Below are positions 37,443-51,300 of a DNA stretch of 64,000 nt, one piece after another (the stretch's first letter is position 1; each line of letters starts with the position of its first letter). Position numbers and translations under genes: made by a program. A model generated the notes under the pieces. It saw only the letters and a program-made list of their open reading frames with translations, was not told where the DNA came from and ran no database searches. The stretch comes from Monocercomonoides exilis (lineage: Eukaryota; Preaxostyla; Oxymonadida; Polymastigidae). The stretch spans positions 1,368,501 to 1,432,500 of the forward strand of contig LSRY02000010.1 in NCBI GenBank assembly GCA_001643675.2, in the 5' to 3' direction.

Positions 37443-38793
37443 CTATGCAATCAAATCAAACTGAAATCCTTTATATTTTGGATCTCCATAAAATGAACGG
37501 ATAATATCTTCCAAGCCTCCTTCTTCCAGTTTATCTAATATATCATTTTTCATATTCTTTCTAACTGCTTCGTTGTTTTCATCTTCATTCTTCCAATTCA
37601 ACTTTTCAATTAGACATGAAAAAAAATTAAACATTCAATTAAAATTTCATAATTCATTGTTGATTGACTCATTTTTTCAGCCATCATGTCAATCGCTCCA
37701 CATGCCATCAAATCACGAATATTTTCTGAATTTCTCATCATCAATCTGAAAAGAGCGATGCATTCAACAACAACTTTTTGATAATTCTTTTCTGAGATTT
37801 TAAACAGTCTCATCGCGCATGTTATCAATTCTGAATTATCATTTCCGAATAGGATATTATTTTCTATAAATATATTCCAAATTGAGTTGAACCATCCTCT
37901 TACAATGAAAACCTCATTATTTCTTTCATTTCTCTTCCAATCAACAATCTTTGACAGTTCTTCAAGTTCTCTTAATGCCTCTCTTGTAAAATTCAGTTCT
38001 TTCACTATCACTCCTTCTAAGCTTCTTTCATTATTAAATCGACTTATCAAGAATCCCCAAGCTGATTGATATGCAAGTCGCGTAAGATTGCGGTGCTCTT
38101 GATGATATTTGATGATTTCTGATATTTCCTTCAAATACATTTCTTTTTCTATTGCCTTTTCATTTTTATTAAAAAAATCGTCAAATTAAACAAAACAATT
38201 TTTCATATTAAATAAAAGAAAATGCGAACATCCCAGTTCTTTAAGTTTCCCAAAGTCAACAAAGCAATTTCTACTTCTTTTTGTGTATCTGCGCTCTCAT
38301 CTTTCTTCAAAGCAGCTTTCAGCAGACAAGGCACACAAATCGATAGTAATTTTGTCGAAGGTTCGTTGATGAGTAAAAGAGAGCATTCGCAAACATCAAT
38401 CAACAGCTTTTCATTTTTTCCTTCTTTTTTCTTTTCTTCATCCACAATAATCTTTTCCAGTCTTTTAGGTAATGGAGTGTATTCAAACCTCGTACCAAAA
38501 TTTGTTATCAAAGATTTGTTAATACCCATATACTTTAGTAAATGAATTATATTATCTTGAGACAATTTCTTTTCTTCAAACATATTATTCACTTTGAAGA
38601 ACGTTTCTTCACTCACCAAGTACTCCACTTCTTTCTCGTCCATCTCATTCATCCATTTAACGAATTCACAAACTTTTGATTCTCGCTCATCAGAAGAACA
38701 ATTTTCAAGATCGGAAAACATTTCTGTGAATTGAACATTTCTTTATGACAGAAAATTCTTTTAATAGAAAAACAAACTTGAAAAGGTTTCCAT
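37443..38793 (-). pseudogene. helical (ARM-like) repeat family protein, about 407 codons, frameshift at a homopolymer
   Basis: Exon 1 is only 16 nt (38778-38793, ATG GAA ACC TTT TCA A). Exon 2 is 38230-38723 and exon 3 runs 37443-38155. The introns are 38724-38777 (54 nt, GTTTGT donor) and 38156-38229 (74 nt, GTTCGC donor). The protein is all helical and Leu/Glu-rich, with segments such as YHQEHRNLTRLAYQSAWGFL and REALRELEELSKIVDWKRN. From memory this resembles a large lineage-specific family in Monocercomonoides; I cannot verify that here. In exon 3 the frame is lost at eight A on the plus strand (37619-37626). One extra base there would restore the reading IECLIFF into SCLIEKLNWKNEDENN and on to a TAG stop. 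It may be a true pseudogene or a sequencing error in the run. Function unknown. Confidence 0.6.
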
Positions 38794-39333
38794 GGATGAA
38801 GCTTTCTGTTCGTGCAATTTCACGCATTTATAAAATATTCAAGATTTTCGGGATAATTATCCATTAAAAAGATGTGAAATAAATGTTGATTATCAAATGG
38901 TTAAAACACATATTAAAAAGTTCAAAACTGGCGAATAAGCTATCATTGCTGTTTGGTTTCTTTCCTTTATCTTTTCCGTTAAACGGTTTTGAGTTATGAA
39001 AGTGCAATAATGGTAATTATCTTGATGGTAATGGGAGTGTTTTTCTTTTTTGATTAAAAATAGAAAATAATTCAAGTGTTAATGAAAGTACTTTAACTGT
39101 TTTGTAAATGAGTGACAGAAATTTTCAGAAAAAAATTTTAATTCTGAGTTGTTCTTTTACAAAAAAATAACTATCAAAATGAAAATACGAAGTGAGAAAG
39201 TTTTGCTGCATTCGGGAAAAATATCAAATATTTGTGGAAAAGATATAAAAAATTAGATGCGAGCAAAGTTAATTTAAAAACAACAATAAGTTTTTCTTCA
39301 TTTTTTTGATACAATTTATTTTTGAAAGCTGTT
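38794..39333. other. intergenic, no gene seen
   Basis: AT-rich spacer between the end of the giant NOT1 gene and the start of the helical-repeat gene. No supported feature. Confidence 0.6.
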
Positions 39334-42300
39334 TTATTTTGATGAAGCTTCAATCACAATTCCTGCAATTCTCATAACATTAATTGCAGATAACACAATA
39401 CTTTTAGGAGATGAAAACGAAGACAAAGGAATGAATTGGGAGATGGCTTTAAACAGTGGATGGATCCTGTCAGAATCAAGAATGCATTGACGAACATATG
39501 ATGAACGTATGAATGAAGGATGGAGTTCAACAAGAAAACGAATAAGATTGCATAAAGCAAAAAAGAAAGAAGAAGACGCTAAAGGAATTCTATTCCAACG
39601 AGTTATAACTCTTTCGTTTCCGGTTGATGGCGCATCGGTAAGAGCCAATATGCATTCTGCTATTGGAGATGCAAACACAAGAAGACTAATCAGATTCTTC
39701 AGATAGCTGTTCCATTTTGCATATCTTTCTGATTCGCTTTTTTTGATCTTATTTTGTTCTTCAAAATCATTCGAACTATTTTCGCTTGTATTTTGTGTTG
39801 TCTCATTTGAAGTTATTGAGAGAGAAGACGAACTTTCTGCTTCTCTGAAACTTTCATCTTTTTCATTGCAACTTCCCATCTCTCCAACAAACAAGTGAGC
39901 CATTCTGTCCAAGTTGCTTTCAATTATTGAATAATCTTCTCTGACAGCCAGGAACGAATGGATAAAGAACGGAGAAGATATCAGCTTGAGATAAGAGAAT
40001 GAAAAGCCAGGCGTCACAAGAGGAGAAATAACACCAAGAACAGACGAAAACATTTCTGTGTACACATTCATCAATTCGAAAGCACTTATTCTGCTTTGCC
40101 CAGTACGGACATTTGAAACATTGGAATTTATTGAAGTTGCTGGAGTCAATTGAGCTGATGATGAAGATGATGCAGTTTCTGCCTGTGGATTGACGCTGAG
40201 CAAAGGAAGAGTGGAAACAAGAGCTTTCTCACTTTCACCTTCAAGTGACGATGTTGGTATTTGTGATGCAGATGAGGTTCTCGAATGCTGACCTTGGGCT
40301 TTTGGTTGATTCTTCTCAGAACTATTTTCTCTTTGTTTTTGCTTGGCTCCTCCAACTGCAGCGCTTGAGAATTGTTCTTTAGCCTTTGTTTTTTCATCAG
40401 CCGACTTTTCGTCACTTCTCTGAACTGTTTTAGCATTCAGTAATGGAGCAAACGATGATGCATACTTTTGTAAATCAGGAGAAGGAATGGACGAACGAAG
40501 AGTGCGAGAAGGAGCAGGCATTCGTGAAAGAACAAATCCGAAAAGATGAACCAGAATTCGCAAAAATGGAGATTGGAGAATTGAAATGTGGCTGTCCAAC
40601 GAATAGTGAAGAATTGATTCAGAGATGATAATAAGCGTTTGACGGAAAAGTGATATGAACTCAGAAGATGAAAAGAAAGGAATGAAGAAGAAAGATGAAG
40701 GTGCAGTGATCGATGAATGAGAAGAAAATGGAGACAGAGGATTGTGTGGATCAGTTACAAAAAGAGATGTTGAAGATATTCTCATCCCATTTGACAGCGA
40801 TGAAGAAGAAGACGAAGAGCAGAGATTGAATCCCAAAAGAAGAACAAAGTGACAAAATGCATCTGCCATCTCATAGTCGAAATGGCAACTTCGAAACGGT
40901 TGTAATTTTGGTTGAAACTGCTTTGTGCTTTTTCCATCTCCAACTGTAGGCTTTTGTGCTTCCACACCAGTTGCATTCGTGGAAGAAGAAGAAAAAGAAT
41001 CAACATCTGCTTTTTTCTCAATGCCTTCTGTAGAGAGCAACTGTTGGCTTTTGTTTGTTCCCTTTCCATAATCCACATAACCCAATTTGATCGTGTTTGA
41101 ATGAGCAGTTATCGGATTTGAAAGCGATCTCTTCAGTGCAAAGTTCAAAAATAGTCGTAGGAATGGCACAATGAACATAATCTGAAGTGAATCGTTATTC
41201 GATTCAGAAGCTGTTGATGCAGCTTGAGTTAATGGATGTGATGAAGCATGTTCTTCATTCTCGGTATGAACAGAATCTTCTGTTGAAACTTGAGTTTGTG
41301 AATCAACTATCTGTTCATCTCTAGATGACTCTGCTGCAAAAGCTGCTGTTGATACTTCCGCTGAGGCAGATGCCCTTGCTTTAGCTGCCTGAATTTCCTG
41401 TTGTTTCCTTTTCCATCCTGCCATAAACTGCTTCATCTGATAAACGATGCAGAGGAACACTCCATCAACGTGGCGCTGCAGTTTTGTGAACGAAGCGAGA
41501 GTTGCAATTGTCAAAGGCTGATCTTCCATCTTTTTCCAGACAGACTCTAATTGTGAAATAGATGCTGAGAATGAAAGGAACAGATGAAGCGTAGTTTGTA
41601 TCATCTCAAGCGGAATGCTCACCATTCGTCTGGCATTGTCTTCTTGTGTTGTCAGATGCACAAGCATGTGAAGAGGGATCGGCCTTTCTAAAATGAATGT
41701 GTCTGAAGGCTGCTTGCTTTTAACAGCAATTGTTCTGAATCCAACATATGGACGATTGGATCCAAAGTACAACGAAGGTGTGCCAGGATGATTTGGTTGA
41801 TTTCTCAGTGCCTCATCCATCGTAATTGGGGCAACGATAACAATTTTGAGCTCAGAAGAAAGAACTGGATTGACAACTTCGTATGATGCTTCAATTTGAT
41901 TGCTATCGATACGTCGCATTATCTCATCGAATTTGCTGCATTCGCAATGCATTCGGTAAAACATTGTATCAACGCTGTTGAAAACCGTGTCAATAATACC
42001 AACACTTGTTTGACTCTCCATAAACCTGTGTGGTTCTTGTGATATCTCTTGTGCAAGTTCTTCAGCACCAATAGAAGAAGAAGAAGATGATGATGATGGA
42101 GATGATGCAGAAGTTGACTGAGAAGGAAGCGACTGCAAATCAAACTGCCTTGACTCTGAAGCGCTCATCACATATGTGCCATCGTGCAGAGCTGTGCAAC
42201 AGATCCTCTGAAGATGTGTTATCAGATCGTTGTTCTCCTTTAACTGCTCCCAAAACAAGATCCAATACTCAACAGCAGCCACAAGCGGACGCAAAGACAA

Positions 42301-45300
42301 AATGGCTGGTGAAAACTTGAGTTTGTCTGATGATGTTGGATCAGACAAAGGCGATGAAGAAATCATGCTTTGAATATCCTCCATGCTTTCTGCTCTGTCT
42401 ATGTTGACAGCGTTGAGTGGAGTGAGAAACAGTTCGAGCAAAGTGCAGACAAACGACATCGCGCAAAGTGCATTGGGAACAGTTGAAATGTCGATCGCAA
42501 TATCATTCCATTCAGACAGGAGAAGGGCATTTCCACCTCTGTTCGTTCTTTTGAGAATATGTACTTCTTTCTCTGCTTCTTCAACTTTTTCTGTAACAGA
42601 TGTTGTTAAATGAGTTGAAGGATAATTTTCATCTGATCCTTTTCTATTTTTGTTTGCGTATGTATTCTTTTTGAACAAAGCAAGCATTGTGTTGCTGAGA
42701 GCAGTCGAATAGAATTCAAACAGCTCTTCAGAAGACAGCAGACAGCTGCGAAGCAAATAAGACAAACTTGCAATGTGCTGCAGCTGCATAAGCACACACC
42801 AATGTGCCCTTTCCTTGTGACCGAGTCTGCTTGTCAGCAAATACAGCTTCATTGAATCTGTTGGACCTAGCACAATCTCATTAATTCTTGCAATGGCAGA
42901 ATCAGATAAGGAAGAAGAAGAAGCAGAAACAGAAGCAGACGACGCAACTGATTGAGATCGTTTTGACGATATGGAAGAATGTTCAACTTCTTCATCTGCT
43001 ATCTTTGAATCTGTTGTTGTTTTGCTTGCTTCTTCTTTCGATTGAGTTTTTCTCTCTGTTTCTTGTTTTGATTCTGTTTTTGAATCGTTATTTGTTCTTG
43101 ATTCTGAACTTGCATCCTTTTTCGATTCTGTTGAAGTCTTTTTCTCTTTCTCTTTCCCCTTTTCCTTCTCTTTTCGTTTCTCTGCTTCTCCTTTTTGTGC
43201 TTTTGATGAATTTGTGGTATTTGCTGCTTTCTCTGTTTGTGAAGCAGGTGAAGATGAAGGTGATGGCGAATCGATTTGAGTTGCATTATCACCTTTTGAT
43301 GCTTCATTACTCTTTGTTTTTTCAGATGACTGAACTTTGTCTGCACTTTCTCTCTGAGCTTGATCAGAAGATGGTCTCGTTGAATTGTCTGCTTCGGAAT
43401 GTTTATGTGATGTGCGAATCTCATCTCCACGACAAATGATTCTATTGTTCATGAGAAGTCCAGATTTCAGTTCTTCAAAGCAGAATGTTGTGTTAATTGT
43501 GTTGTTTCGAGAGATAACAAGACAGTTGATAAATTGTGGAGGAACACATGTTGGTAGTGCTATTGGTGTGAATGGATTCAAATTCGGATGAACGATTGAC
43601 TCTGAAAATTGAGAATTCGCAACCTCGTCTTTTTGAGATACTTCAGTTTTCCCTTGTTTTTGGTTATAGTTTGGAGATGAAGGGCTTGCTTCACTGGAAG
43701 CAGAAGAAGAAACAGAATTATCAACTGAAGATTCATTGTTTTTGTTGGGGTTGCACCATCTTTGTCTAACACGTGTTGCAATGCCCAATCCTTCATCAGC
43801 AACAGCTCCCATAATTCCAACCAGCACAGCCTTTGGTGAGCGAGAGAACAACATCTCCAGCAGCTTCCCATTGGTTTCAATGAAATTGTCTCTGAATTCT
43901 GTTGGAAGGAATTCGACGCGAGGGAATGCAGAGTGATTGTAAAGATAAATGTGCTCTGCATTCGAAGGCAGAAGAAGCGATTCCTGTTCCAATTGATCAG
44001 ATTTTGGCAGAGGACGATAATTGGGATATGTTCTACACACACAAAGAATACACCATTGTCTGGATGCATCGCCCATCCCGCTTCTTACTCTCTCTTTGAG
44101 CATATTGTCAGTCAGCGTCATCGGATGCTGTGTGGAAACCTTGTTTCCTTCTTGTTCTGGATGTGTGTGTGAATTTGATGGTAGATTGGCGCTATCATTT
44201 TTCTTATTCGCTCCAACTGCATTCGAATTCTGTGTTTCTTTTTTCACCACTTTTTGCACTTCAGCTGCGTCATTTGCAGACAAAACGTAAACTCTGCCTG
44301 TCTTTGCGCACATTGCAGGGTGTGTGGAAGGAACAACACAGACAAATGGAGGATAGCCCTGCATCATCTGCCGAGCAACCAGCCTGGAGAAGTTAGACAG
44401 CAGCTCGTGGTAGAACATGTGGAACAGATACAGCATCTCATTGGAAAGGGCTGTTGAGTAACGATAGCCCGCTCGTATAACTTGGGCTTCTGTTGTGTTC
44501 TGTTTGTCATCGTTAGAAGAAGAACGACTAATCAGCTTAAGCAAAAGCTCTTTTTTGCGTTCAGCTAAAAGTTCAGTAGAGGATGTGGAAGAAGAAGAAG
44601 ATGATGATGCATTTCCAGTTTCTTCTTGAACTTTCTTCCCTTCTGTCACATTCAGCTTTGAAGGAACCTTACCTGTCGATCCATTGTTACTGTTATTACT
44701 CTCACCAGAGCCAACTTCTTGCTCTCTTTTAACTTTGCTCCAGCAATATTCACCAAACCCAATGGCTTTCTGATGAATGAAGTTTCTGCACTCGTTTTCA
44801 GTTCCGCGAATCAATCTGTTCAATTTGCTGAATGATCGTGAAATCATCTGGCTTTGTTCAGATTGGATGAACAAGAGTTCCACTTGAAGATGAGTGAGAC
44901 CATCAGTCAATGGTTGCAAGATGTGCTTTTCAATCAGATTGAGACGCTGTTGTGAAAGAGAATCTTCACACTGAGAGGAAGAAGAAGAGGAGGAAGAAGA
45001 ATCTGATTGCTGTTTTGAACAGGTGATGCAATCGGAAAGAGGAGAGAACAAATAACTTTCCAAAAGTCTCTGCAGATCTGAATGAGGAATGAACGGGCAC
45101 TTCTGTGAATAGGATATGTTCTCATCTTCTTCTCTTCGTTCTCCTTTTTCTCCTTTTGCTTCTTCTATTTCAGTTTTGGATTCTGCCTCTCCTTCTGCCT
45201 CCACTTTAACCTTACTCCCAGTATTTCCAACTTCTTCGTCTTGCTGTTCTGAACTTTCAGAATTCAATGTCTTTCTCTTGCTTTTCCATATTTTTTCCTT

Positions 45301-48300
45301 CTCTTGTCTTTCTCTGATCAAAGAGCGCATTGCGTTCAAGTCAAAACTCCACAGTTTTATTTGCATTTCAGACAGAATTCGCCTCTGCATCTGGTTCATC
45401 ATCTCCATCCATGTTCCTTTGCACTCTTCAAATGTGCTTCCCATCACTCTCTCGAACCAACGGCATATCATCCTCTGCTCTTCCGTCTGAAGCAGAGAAA
45501 GCGTCGGAAACTGCGAGGCAGAGAAAATGCTGTGCTGATACGCCTGGATGATCTGCCTCTCGCGCTGACCGAAACGGTATAAGTCAGTCAATTCTTGTGA
45601 GTGGCTTGAGTAGAAAGGGAAAAGTGATCGCAGGTTGGCAAGATCGCGATAGAGAGGAGAACATGATTGGAGCAGGCGGTTGAGTGTGGGCACTGAAAAG
45701 TTGAGTATTTCATGATGAGACATTTCGCGCACACGAGGCTTGAGGTTGTCCAGGAATATTCCAAATGCTTCGGCTGGCTCGCCATTATGATCCAAATACA
45801 ATGACAATGAAGAAGAAGAATGAGACACTCTTTCAGATTTCTCCTTTGCTTCTTCTTTCATCGTATTCTTCTTCTCGATGGCATTCTGTTCTGCTGCTTT
45901 GACTAAAGAAGAATGTCCATTCAACGAAATTGGTGTGAATTCAAATGGATCGTTCATCTGAGAAGATTTTGGTGAAGCAGCTGTATTTTGTGCTTTCTCT
46001 TTTTTGTTGTTCTTCTTCTGAACTTCCTTCGTTTTCTCTGTTGACGCTCCATTCAACAGAAGTGTTATCAGTGACATTAGTGAGTCTACACTTGGGATGG
46101 ACACTTTGCCTTCTTCAGATGTGTTTGAAGAGTTGTTAACTTGAAAAGAAGATGATGAAGAAGAGGAAGAGTTGGAAGAAGATCCTGATGTTGTCTTCAA
46201 TCCTGTTGTCTGTTTATTTTTATTAGTCATCACAGCTGAGCCAGAAGATTCTTGTACCATCTTCTTCATTGCCTTTTCCCTCTCCTCTTTGATAAGCTCA
46301 GGCAAATGTGACATCTCCTTCACTGCTGAGTCAACATACATCGCACATTTCCTTTGTGTTGCGCTGAACTGACTGTAGCTGTGGTTCACTCTTTCTCTCA
46401 CAACAGCATTTGTGATGTCTGCACTGCTGCTGATGTTATTACTGTGATTGGGTGAGGATCTGCTGATCACAGACAGCCATGGAAGAGATAGTAATGATGA
46501 GTCGAAATAGAAAAACAATGGAGAAAAGGCAAAACGAAGTGCTAATTTGTCTAGCAATTCCTGATGACGAGATAAATTGCTTGATGATGATCCTGTTTCA
46601 TTCTTCCTCTCTTTCTCTTTCTCTTTCTCTTTCCCACCTTTCTTTTTCTCTTCCTCCTTCTCCCCCTTCATCTCTTTTCCAACAAGATTGTTCTTTCCCA
46701 CATTCTCCCCTGACCTTGCAGCCAGCACCATCTCCATCTTCTCCACCGTATTTACAATCTTCTTCCAATCCATCGCATTCATCGCTTGTCTCGCTGCTGT
46801 CCGGAAACTCAGCAGATTCTGCACAAAAGACGGCAGCCGCTGCAGAAACTGCCTCAAAACATCGTCTGCAACTGCGTGGCTGAGCTGGCTGCTCATCCAA
46901 ATGGAGATCTTTTGAGCAATTTCTTCTCTTTCTGAAGGAGGAAGGCTGGTGGCATTGACAGAGAAGGAAGGGGCTGACTGCAAAGAGGACTCGATGGGAG
47001 AGTCGAGGAGTTCGGGATATGAAGAAGGGGATGAATAAGAGGAAGAGGATGTGGTTGATGGCAAAGAAGGAACATATGAAGAAGAAGAAGAGGAGGAGGA
47101 GGAAGAATAAGTTGAAGAAGAAGAAGAAGACAATGACGACGAAGGTCGATAAATTCTCTTTTTGCTCAGAGCAGCAGAAGCAGCATCGGAAGAATAAGGC
47201 TTTGCAATAGGCACAAAAGGAGGAATAGCAGCTGGCTGTGGAAGTCTTGTTTGTGATAACAAGACAGAAGAAGGAGAAGATGAAGATGAGGAAGAGGAAG
47301 CAGAAGAAGAATTAGGAGAAGACGTAGGAAGATGTTGTGCAGGTGCTTTTGAGAACTGTTGAAAAGCAGGAGGAAACATCATCATCTGCTGGGGTGTTAT
47401 TTGAGGAGATTGGTGAAGATTGGAAGATGGAAGAGGAACAGAAACAAGAGAGTGAGATTGAGATTGAGATTGAGGCTGAAGTTGAAGCTGCATCGGAAGC
47501 TGTGATTGAGATTGCAACTGAGGTTGAATCATTCCTTGTGAGGAAGATAATGAAGAAGAAGAAGAAGATGAAGAAGAAGAAGAAGATGATGATGATGAAA
47601 GAGGAGAAAGAGAAGGAGAAAGAGCAGAACTCGTTCCATGTTTAAGAAAGTGATTCTGTTGAGCTTGCCTTTGTTGTTGTGCTTGTTGCATCATCATCAT
47701 CGCCATCGCCATTTCTTTTGTGTTTTTCTTCTTTTCTGTTTGATTAGTTGAAGGAGAAGGAGGAGAAGAAGAAGAAGATGATGATGATGATGATGAAGAC
47801 GATGATGAAGATGCAACTTCTTTGTCTAATGCTCTGCTTATAAGCATCATTGTGAATTCTTTCCCTTCTCTTTGGAGGCAGTTGAGTGACATGAAGAGTG
47901 CAACAGAAGACACAAATGAACGGCCGACGGTGGCGATGGCATCGACAATGGGCTGATCAGCACATTTGGTTGTCATTGGGAAGAGAGGGTTCTCAAGAAG
48001 AGAAGAAGAAGAAGAAGAAGAAGAAGAAGATGATGATGATGATGATGATGAATTTTGTTGTTTCTCTTTTTTCTCTGTTTGTTTTCCTTTTCTGTCAGCA
48101 AATGGCACAAATGACATTGTACGAGAAGAGGCAACAGGAAGGAAAAAGAAGTCTTTGAAGAGAACGTTTTTGACAAAGGCAAAGCCGATTGAAAGAGTTT
48201 GTTTGGCAATCTGTCCAATCAGCTTGCGGGCGAGGCAGATGAAGCCGTGACGGAGAGAGAGAAGGAAGTCTGAAAAGAGAAGGAGATGGCGAGGGATGGA

Positions 48301-51300
48301 AGTGACTGAGGAAGGAGAGGAAGAAGAAGGAGAAGAGGAGGAAGAAGAAGTTGAAGAAGAAGAAGATGATGATGATGAAACTGTTGATGTTGTTGGTGGT
48401 GCTGATACAAGAGGAGGCTTTTGGTGTGGAACAAACGAAGCAGAAAGAGAAGAAAACGTATCTTCATGTGAAGCAGAAGCAGAAGAAGAAGAAGAGAAAG
48501 AAGATGGAACAGTTGCTGTCAGCTTTTGTGGAGCATTAGCATTAGCACCTCCATTCATATTCATGTTATTCATGTTAACATTGCCAATGATGTTGAGAGG
48601 TGTGGCTGGTCTGGCAGACAGAGGAGGTTGCATCGAAGGCACAAAAGGTGCAGAAGAAGTGGAAAGACCAGCAGAAAGATGAAAATTGGGAGGTCTTTGA
48701 GAAGAAGAGGAAGAAGAAGATATTGATGACAATGATAATGATGATGGTTTTAGAGAAGGTGAGGTTGAAGAAGAAGAAGAAATAGAAGATGGAGTGTATT
48801 CAGGTGCCAGTAAAGAAAGTTGTTTTGAAGATGACGAAGACAATGAAGAAGAAGAAGAAGAAGATATTGAGGAAGAGGAAGAGGAAGAGGAAGAGGATGA
48901 TGATGATGATGATGATGGAAAAGAAGAAGGAGAAGGAGATAATCCAGGAACATTCATATGAGGAGCAGGTGTTTCAATCAAAGGCCCTCTCTTTCTGTAT
49001 CCAAACATATTCAGTGCCAGCTGCCTCACAAATGGATCATATTTCACAAATTGTTGTTGTTGTTGCTGCTGCTGTTGCAATGACATTTGCTGAGCAGACT
49101 GCAATGAATGCGAAACAGACTGAAGAAGCATCGAAACAGCCTCTGGGTTGAAGTCGTCGTTGTTCAATGGCTCCATCCGCAATGAATGTGAACTGAGCAG
49201 TTTCTGAGCATCGTAAGTGCGGCGGATGAGGAGGTGTGCGAAAACAGCTGGGCAAGTGATGCAAGGCGGAGAGCTGATGACAGCAGCACCGGGAGTGAGA
49301 GGATGAGAAGAGGAGGATGAAACAAGGGGCTGAGAAGAAGAAGAAGAAGTTGAAGTGGAAGAAGAGGAAGAAGAAGAAGGGGGAAGGTTGGGCTGGATGA
49401 CTGGGCCGAGGGAAAGAGGGCTGGAAGGAAGAGTTGGAGGGAGAGAAGTAAAGAGAGGAGGATGGGGTGAAGGATGATAAGGGGGCATGAGAGAGAGAGA
49501 AGAAGAAGAAGAAGAGGAAGGGAAAGATGAACAAGCAGATGAAGATGATGATTGTGATTGAGCCAATGAAGCCTGTGCTGCTTTAAATGCAGCCATGTCT
49601 TCGTGTAAAGGAAATAGCGATTCTTGAGACAGCTGCAGGGCATGGAACATCATCTGTATCTCAAATTTGACATACATCCGAAGGGGAAGCAAGCTTATCT
49701 GGTTGAGCAGAGCGAATATAGACATCACCCAAGGTTGGCTGGGGGTGAAGACAGCTGAGTTTTTGATAGCGTAGAAGATGCGGCAGACAAAAGCGAGCAC
49801 AAGAGACAACCTTCCTTCTGTGTAGCCAAACATGATCAGCTGTTGGATGTCTAGTTGTTTGGCGAGGATGGGCTTGTTGTGCTTGAGAGTAAGCAGACCG
49901 ACGAATGTGCCGATGAGACGGAGGTGCTGCTTGACATTGGTGACATTGTCGGAAATGGAATTGAGAGAATGAGAAGGAAGAGTGGAATGAGAAGAGAGAG
50001 AAGAGGAGAGAGAAGAAGAAGGATTGAGAGAAGGGGTGAATGTGTGGATGGAGGAAGAGGAAGAGGAAGAGGAGGAAGAAGAAGAAGATGATGATGATGA
50101 TGATGATGTGATGGAAGAAGAAGGAGGAGAAGGAGAAGGAGAAAAAGAAGGTGAAAGTGATTGAGTGTTGGCACTGTTATTGTTGTTTCCTGATGAAGAA
50201 GCAGAATTATGTGGAGTGAGGATGGAAGACAAGTTGATTGGATTTTGTGGCTGTGGCATTGTGAATGTGACTGCAGTTGAACCAGATGAAGATGAAGAAG
50301 AGGAAGAAGAGGAAGAAGAGGAAGAAGAGGAAGAAGAGGAAGAAGAGGAAGAAGAAGAGGAAGAGGAAGAAGAAGCTGAAGAAGAAGCCGATGATGTATT
50401 ATTATTACTCACTCCCTGTGGATGCAGTGGAGTTGAATGCATCAGCACAATAGCTGTCTTTATGCATTGAGTGAGCACTTGTCTCTGTAGCACTTTGTCG
50501 TGTGTGTTGCAGATGAAGTCAGCATAACTCTGCAGATGCTGCTCTTCCTGTGACACCCTCACAAACAGAATGTATTTGGCGATGAATTGCACAAAAGATG
50601 GAGAGGAAGGCGGGGGAGGAGGAGGCATGTTTGCCAAGTCAACCAATCCATCTTGTCTTTTTGCAATTTCTTTCTTCAGCATCGATGCATATGTGTCAAC
50701 ATGGCTCTGATAGGACTTTCTGTGTTTGTCTGTCTCCTTCTGCAGCTTCTGAGCGAAGGCAATTGCATCGTCTTCGGTTGTGGCTGGGGAGATGTTGTTC
50801 CAGCAGCGTGTGATGTATGCTTGCAGCTGATGAGGAGGAATGTCAATTACATCGTTCTCTTCACTCACTGCTTGATTCATTGAAGCAGGCACCATCAGAG
50901 AGAACGAGGAGACGACTGAGGAGAAAGTGCCACGGCGGTAGGAAAGAGGAGGAAGAGAAGAAGATTGCTGCTGCTGCTGCTGCTGCTGCTGTTGTTGTTG
51001 TGTTGATTGTGACTGAGACTGTTGAGACTGTTGTTGCTGAGTGGTTGTATAGAGAGAAGGAGAAAATGTGGGGATGGGTGAAGGGAAGGAGGATAAAGAG
51101 GGGAATGATGGAGTGGCAGCGAAGGGATGCTGGTGAGAGAAGAAAGAAGAAGATGTGGATGATGATGAAGAGGAAGAGGATGAAGAAGAAGAATTCGTTG
51201 GAGTATAATATTGATTTCCCATTGGATTGGATGGGTATGTATCGTTAGATGCAGTCAAACCAGGTGGAAGTTGAGTGATTAAAGAAGAAGAAGACGACGA

